Below are positions 6,042 to 9,384 of a stretch of 9,384 nt of DNA, in pieces. Under the pieces are notes generated by a model. It was not told the origin of the DNA. It saw only the letters and a list, made by a program, of their open reading frames with translations, and ran no database searches. Source of the DNA: an uncultured Mailhella sp. (GTDB taxonomy: Bacteria > Desulfobacterota > Desulfovibrionia > Desulfovibrionales > Desulfovibrionaceae); assembly GCA_905192935.1 (NCBI GenBank), contig CAJJMX010000054.1, positions 1-9,384 of the forward strand, read 5' to 3'. Position numbers and translations under genes: made by a program. Numbering within the stretch: position 1 is the stretch's first letter; every line of letters begins with the position of its first letter.

Positions 6042-7508
6042 TTATTTTCCAGACTGATAAGGGGTCTTGCTGGCGGGGATTTTGAAGGTGGTGTTTTCAG
6101 GCGGGGTCACGGCGAATTCCTGGGGCTTCTTGAGCTGAGGAACGTAGTCGTAGGGCACGCGGTAGGCACGGTAGACAAGGTTGAACTTGCCGTTGGGATT
6201 GTACCAGGGGCTGATGTACTCCCACACGATCTCGTGATCGGGAGTGACTTCCTGGAACTGGCCCACGGCGCCGTTGGTGATGAGGGTGTTGCCGTTGGGC
6301 AGACGCTGGGCGGAACTCACGTAGTCGCTGTAGAACTTGTAGGTCTCGCGCAGGCCCATGGTGGCGGAGGAATGTTCCCACACCTTCTTGAGCGTGACCG
6401 GGTCGAATTCGATGACGCGGGAGTAGTCGCGGCGGGCGTTGCTCCAGCCCATGGGGGAGGTGGGGTTGCGGTCGCCGTAGCCGGCAAAGCCGCCGTTGTC
6501 GTACATCATGATGTTGCCCGCGCCGGGAAGTCCTGCGGGGATCATGTGGCAGTGATGCTGACCGACGATCTGACCGAGCTTGTACAGGGCGCGCTTGTAT
6601 TCCTTGCCGCCGAAGATCCACTTGTCGTCGGGGTAGAAGGTGGGGCCTATCTGCCACACGATCTTCTTGGTGGCCTTGTCGATGATGAAGCAGGTGTTGA
6701 GCTGACGGCAGGAGCAGATGATGTTTTCAGGATTGAAGGCCGCGTACTTCACCGGGTCCTCGTCGTACCAGTGGTTGGGGCCGAGGTAGGAGGCGGAGTT
6801 CATGTGCATCCAGTCGGCGGCGCGGACGCCCGGCGTGCGGGTCATCTGCCAGGTGGGGAAGCGGCGCATGGCCTTCTTCATGTCTTCGGGCAGATGCAGC
6901 TCGTCGAAGTGTTCAAATGCCTTCCAGTCCCAGAGGATGTTGTTGTCCTTGTCCACTTCGAAGATGTAGTCGTCATCCAGAGGCTTCTTGTTCGTGATGG
7001 CGGGGTTTTCGGTGAACAGATGGGACAGAACGAGGATCTTGCCTTCCGGCTTGTATTCCACGTCCATGGTGGGGGAGTAGTAACCCGTGGGGTTGCCTTC
7101 CACCTGGAAGTCGTGATGCATGCCTGCAAGAGGGATGTTGCGCAGGATCTTGCCGTTCCAGTCGCAGATGGAAAGGTCGGCGGACATGGGATCACCGAAG
7201 GTACGGCCCACCATTTCCGGCTTCTGGCGGGTGGCGCCCATGACGTAGCCGCCCTTGAGCAGCTTGGTGGGATGCTCAAGTTCACTCACGTTCTTCCATT
7301 CGTGCACGACGTTGCCGTTCATGTCGATGAGCACGCAGCCCTGACCGGCCGTTTCCACGCCGAACACGGTATAGCCGTTCCAGCACTTTTCAGGTTTGTA
7401 GATGGTGGTGCCGTGAGGGAATACGGAAGGAAATGCCCAGCTCAGGGAAGGTACTGTCGTGGCCGCGGCTGCGGCGGACAGGCCCATGAGAAATTGACGA
7501 CGGTTCAT
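6042..7508 (-). CDS. Aryl-sulfate sulfotransferase family protein with twin-arginine-like signal
   Basis: This intact 488-residue ASST-type beta-propeller is the first gene of a three-gene operon. Its N-terminus, MNRRQFLMG followed by an alanine-rich stretch ending SWA (about residue 25), fits a Tat signal (RRxFL), unlike the Sec-type signals of the other ASSTs here. That suggests folding before export. Catalytic-type residues corresponding to E. coli AssT H252, H356, R374 and H436 are H132 (MHHDFQ), H235 (DWMHMN), R268 (SCRQLN) and H319 (QHHCHMI). Propeller repeats include GNVVHEW, NNILWDW, KKIVWQI, KKVWEHS and HEIVWEY. It lacks the E. coli N-terminal beta-sandwich. The closest relative in the window is the broken gene at 3511-5016. 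A GGAAG site precedes the ATG. Regulation is by a perfect sigma-54 promoter at 7557-7572. Biased codons (nearly all Ile as ATC) suggest high expression. The predicted activity is periplasmic sulfate transfer between phenols; the substrate is unknown. Confidence 0.92.
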   Translation of the reverse strand: MNRRQFLMGLSAAAAATTVPSLSWAFPSVFPHGTTIYKPEKCWNGYTVFGVETAGQGCVLIDMNGNVVHEWKNVSELEHPTKLLKGGYVMGATRQKPEMVGRTFGDPMSADLSICDWNGKILRNIPLAGMHHDFQVEGNPTGYYSPTMDVEYKPEGKILVLSHLFTENPAITNKKPLDDDYIFEVDKDNNILWDWKAFEHFDELHLPEDMKKAMRRFPTWQMTRTPGVRAADWMHMNSASYLGPNHWYDEDPVKYAAFNPENIICSCRQLNTCFIIDKATKKIVWQIGPTFYPDDKWIFGGKEYKRALYKLGQIVGQHHCHMIPAGLPGAGNIMMYDNGGFAGYGDRNPTSPMGWSNARRDYSRVIEFDPVTLKKVWEHSSATMGLRETYKFYSDYVSSAQRLPNGNTLITNGAVGQFQEVTPDHEIVWEYISPWYNPNGKFNLVYRAYRVPYDYVPQLKKPQEFAVTPPENTTFKIPASKTPYQSGK

Positions 7509-7515
7509 GTGTCTT

Positions 7516-7533
7516 CCTTTACGAGGTTAAAGG
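7516..7533 (-). promoter_or_regulatory. Hairpin overlapping the ribosome binding site of the 6042-7508 gene
   Basis: A perfect 6-bp inverted repeat (cctttaacctcgtaaagg on the minus strand) places AAAGG, the core of the ribosome binding site, in the 3' arm. Folding would partly hide the site, so translation could depend on melting or a factor. The stem is short, so the effect may be modest. Confidence 0.4.
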
Positions 7534-7556
7534 CCGGAATGATTCACTTCCTCCCT

Positions 7557-7572
7557 AGCAAAGACTGTGCCA
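7557..7572 (-). promoter_or_regulatory. Sigma-54 (-24/-12) promoter of the ASST/HhH operon
   Basis: The minus strand reads TGGCACAGTCTTTGCT, a full match to the sigma-54 consensus TGGCACRNNNNTTGCW with GG-N10-GC spacing. The predicted start is near 7546, leaving a leader of about 38 nt before the ATG at 7508. Activator-type palindromes lie upstream at 7624-7674. Confidence 0.87.
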
Positions 7573-7623
7573 GAATACTTTCTGTTGTAATATCAATGAG
7601 ATTTTGTCTTTCGCCGTCTTTAT

Positions 7624-7643
7624 TTGTGAAATAAGCCGCACAG
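7624..7643. promoter_or_regulatory. Possible second, weaker enhancer site
   Basis: TTGTGAAATAAGCCGCACAG keeps the left TTGTG and right CCGCACA parts of the shared palindrome but lacks the inner CGG of the left half. It starts 31 bp (about three helical turns) from the stronger site at 7655-7674, a spacing that would suit cooperative activator binding. Confidence 0.4.
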
Positions 7644-7654
7644 CGGGAGGAGGA

Positions 7655-7674
7655 GTGTGCGGGAAACCGTACAC
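7655..7674. promoter_or_regulatory. Putative enhancer-binding activator site (UAS), best copy
   Basis: GTGTGCGGGAAACCGTACAC is an 8-4-8 palindrome with one mismatched pair. It starts 97 bp from the -12 GC of the 7557-7572 promoter, one helical turn more than the 87 bp of the other two units. It also lies about 60-80 bp upstream of the divergent kinase gene, so the same activator could affect both directions. Confidence 0.7.
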
Positions 7675-7733
7675 TTTTTTTTCTTGCAGCAGGGAAGGCG
7701 CTGGTGTTTTATGATGACGAGGAGTGTCGTCTC

Positions 7734-9384
7734 ATGCGTGGTATGTCCGTGTTCGTCGTACTTTGTGCGTTTGCTTGTGCCCTGCTGCCGGCAGGCCGGG
7801 CGTGGTCTCTGCCGGAAAAGAGGTCGGAGTATCTCATCATCGGCGTTCCGCCCAACTCCGCGCCGCTTTCCTTCCTCAATGAGAGCCGGGACGGTCTGCT
7901 GGGGCTGGCCGTGGATCTCAGCGTGAAGATGGCGGAGGAACTTGGGAAAAAAATAGTTTTTGTGCAGAGCAACACGCGCAAGCTTGAGCAGAAGCTGCAG
8001 CGCGGCGAGATAGACGCCGTGGTCGGTCTCATGCCCGTGGATCTCAGGAACGACTTTTCCGACGTGCTGGTCACGCCGCTGGCCCTGAACCGGGCCATCA
8101 TCGTGGCGGGGCAGGAGCATCAGTTCTCCAGAGAGAGCGAACTTGCCGGTCGGCGGGTCATACTTCAGCGCGGCGACACCTACACGCCCAAGATGCTGCT
8201 CATGGGCTGCACCGTGGTTCAGGCCGACTCCATCACCAATGCGCTGAACCGTCTTGTGGCGGGGGAGGCCGACGCCTACATCGCAAGTTCCGTGGAAATG
8301 GCCTTCTACATCGTGCAGAGCAAGAAGTACAAGGACATACGCGTCATGGGGGGATCCTTGGAGCGCATTCCCATGGTCATGATGGTGGGACGCCGGTCGG
8401 GGCTTCTTGAGCGCATGACGAGCGCGCTGGTCCATCTTGAGGAGACCGGCGTGGTGGAAAAGCTGCGTTCCCGCTGGCTCGGCCGCAAGCTTTACATGCC
8501 CACGCTCTGGGAGCTGTACCACTATCACATCCTGTGCGGGGTGGCGCTGCTCGCCTGCGTGCTTCTGGCTTCCGTCACCTGGATTTATGCCCTGAAGAGT
8601 CAGGTGCGCAAGGTTTCGCGCAGGCTCATACGCTCGGAAAGAAAGTATCGCGACCTCATAGAGGAATCGCCGGACATCATTCTTCTGCTTGACGAGGAGG
8701 GACGGATAACGCTTTCCAACCGCGCGGCGAGGAAGATACTGCACATTGCCGGTTCCGGCTACAGTTCCATGCTCATGGACGCGCTGTGCAGCGAGACGAG
8801 CGGATGTCTGGAGCGGTTCGTGCAGCTTATTCCCCGGAACGGGGCGCTGCGCCGGGAAATCACGCTGGCGGCGGGAACCGAGCAGGAGCTCGTGCTTGAG
8901 GTCAATCTGTTCATGGCCGACCTTGAAAGCTCTCCCTATGCCATATGCCTCATAGGCCGCGACATGACCGAGCGCAGAAAGCTGGATCGGCAGGTCATGG
9001 AAATGGAGCGGCTCGCCGTGCTCGGCAAGCTGGCCGCAGGCGTGGCGCACGAGATCAACAATCCCATAGGCATAGTCATGGCCAACGCGGAAATAGCCCT
9101 GGAGGACTGTCCGGAAGACAGTCCCCTGCGTCCCATGCTGAAGGCCATACACAGAAACGGCGAGCGCGCCGTGAACACCACAAGACGGCTTTTGAACATA
9201 GCTCTGCCGAATTCCGTGCAGTATGAAAGGCAGAATCTTGCCCTGATCGTGCGCGAGGCCCTGTTCTTTCTCCGGCCCAGACTGCGCACGGTCAAGGTAG
9301 ACGACAGCCTGCTGCCGGAAGAGCTGCCCATGAAGGGCAACAGGATACTTCTCGAGCAGCTGGTCTTGAACATGCTCATCAATG
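7734..9384 (+). CDS. Sensor histidine kinase with periplasmic solute-binding domain, C-terminus cut by window edge
   Basis: This two-component sensor has 550 codons visible and is open to the right edge. Order: N-terminal signal/anchor (MRGMSVFVVLCAFACALLPA...); periplasmic SBP_bac_3-type domain (about residues 30-255) with R105 (DLRNDFSD) and D180 (GEADAYI) at positions that bind amino-acid ligands in this family; membrane helix (about 266-287); PAS domain (about 304-415, ending IGRDMTERRKL); HisKA with phospho-acceptor H439 in GVAHEINNPIG; and the start of the ATPase domain, with the N-box beginning LNMLIN at the edge. The start at 7734 has GAGGAG 9 nt upstream. It is divergent from the ASST/HhH operon. 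Kinases of this layout often pair with sigma-54 activators, fitting the promoters here, but the partner lies outside the window. Frequent ATA codons (about 16 of 34 Ile) contrast with the ASST genes and suggest modest expression. Confidence 0.9.
   Translation, partial: MRGMSVFVVLCAFACALLPAGRAWSLPEKRSEYLIIGVPPNSAPLSFLNESRDGLLGLAVDLSVKMAEELGKKIVFVQSNTRKLEQKLQRGEIDAVVGLMPVDLRNDFSDVLVTPLALNRAIIVAGQEHQFSRESELAGRRVILQRGDTYTPKMLLMGCTVVQADSITNALNRLVAGEADAYIASSVEMAFYIVQSKKYKDIRVMGGSLERIPMVMMVGRRSGLLERMTSALVHLEETGVVEKLRSRWLGRKLYMPTLWELYHYHILCGVALLACVLLASVTWIYALKSQVRKVSRRLIRSERKYRDLIEESPDIILLLDEEGRITLSNRAARKILHIAGSGYSSMLMDALCSETSGCLERFVQLIPRNGALRREITLAAGTEQELVLEVNLFMADLESSPYAICLIGRDMTERRKLDRQVMEMERLAVLGKLAAGVAHEINNPIGIVMANAEIALEDCPEDSPLRPMLKAIHRNGERAVNTTRRLLNIALPNSVQYERQNLALIVREALFFLRPRLRTVKVDDSLLPEELPMKGNRILLEQLVLNMLIN

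Noticed and set aside
5229..7634. Very long plus-strand open frame (about 800 codons) opposite the ASST/HhH operon
   Set aside because: It is antisense to three well-supported genes, crosses their boundaries and the terminator, and its translation is low-complexity G/V/H/A-rich sequence typical of a shadow frame in GC-rich DNA.
7620..9152. Minus-strand open frame (510 codons) opposite the kinase
   Set aside because: It is a shadow of the clear SBP-PAS-HisKA reading frame; its translation shows no family pattern and it overlaps the enhancer region.
1..9384. CRISPR arrays, tRNA genes, insertion sequences, attachment sites
   Set aside because: No regularly spaced repeats, cloverleaf-like sequences, transposase or integrase coding, or terminal inverted repeats were seen.

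Overview
The window looks like part of a chromosome from a Gram-negative anaerobe, most likely a member of the Desulfovibrionaceae (Desulfovibrio/Bilophila/Mailhella type). That placement is an inference from GC-rich genes with AT-rich spacers, several periplasmic aryl-sulfate sulfotransferases (ASST), and sigma-54 promoters beside a periplasmic-sensor histidine kinase. No rRNA or housekeeping gene is present to fix the taxonomy.

From left to right the minus strand carries four ASST-family genes in three transcription units. Unit A (about 3186 down to beyond position 1) has an intact Sec-exported ASST (1445-2866) followed by a second one (1-1289) that runs off the left edge. Unit B (about 5098 to 3412) is a single ASST gene (3511-5016) broken by two compensating one-base frameshifts. 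Unit C (about 7572 to 5300) has an ASST with a twin-arginine-like signal (6042-7508) and two small exported proteins related to ComEA-type helix-hairpin-helix domains (5690-6031 and 5355-5666). Divergent from unit C, on the plus strand, is a sensor histidine kinase (7734 to the right edge): periplasmic solute-binding domain, one clear membrane helix, PAS, HisKA and the beginning of the ATPase domain.

The most striking feature is regulatory. Each unit is preceded by a GG-N10-GC sigma-54 promoter, perfect for unit C and near-consensus for A and B. Each promoter has an upstream palindrome of the form GTGTRCGG-N4-CCGYACAC. It starts exactly 87 bp from the -12 GC in units A and B and 97 bp in unit C, a difference of one helical turn. 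This looks like one regulon driven by a single sigma-54 enhancer-binding activator. The divergent kinase is a natural candidate for the upstream sensor, with its response regulator expected just past the right edge. Units B and C end in convincing hairpin terminators, so the locus reads as repeated modules of terminator, enhancer, sigma-54 promoter, structured leader and ASST.

All four ASSTs keep the three His and one Arg positions corresponding to the catalytic set of E. coli AssT. They are much shorter, lacking its N-terminal beta-sandwich domain. The expected role is PAPS-independent transfer of sulfate between phenolic compounds in the periplasm; the real substrates cannot be read from the sequence. 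The two small proteins have lost the glycine-rich DNA-contacting hairpins, are acidic, and share an unusual C-terminal tail. They are better candidates for protein partners of the ASST than for DNA-binding proteins.
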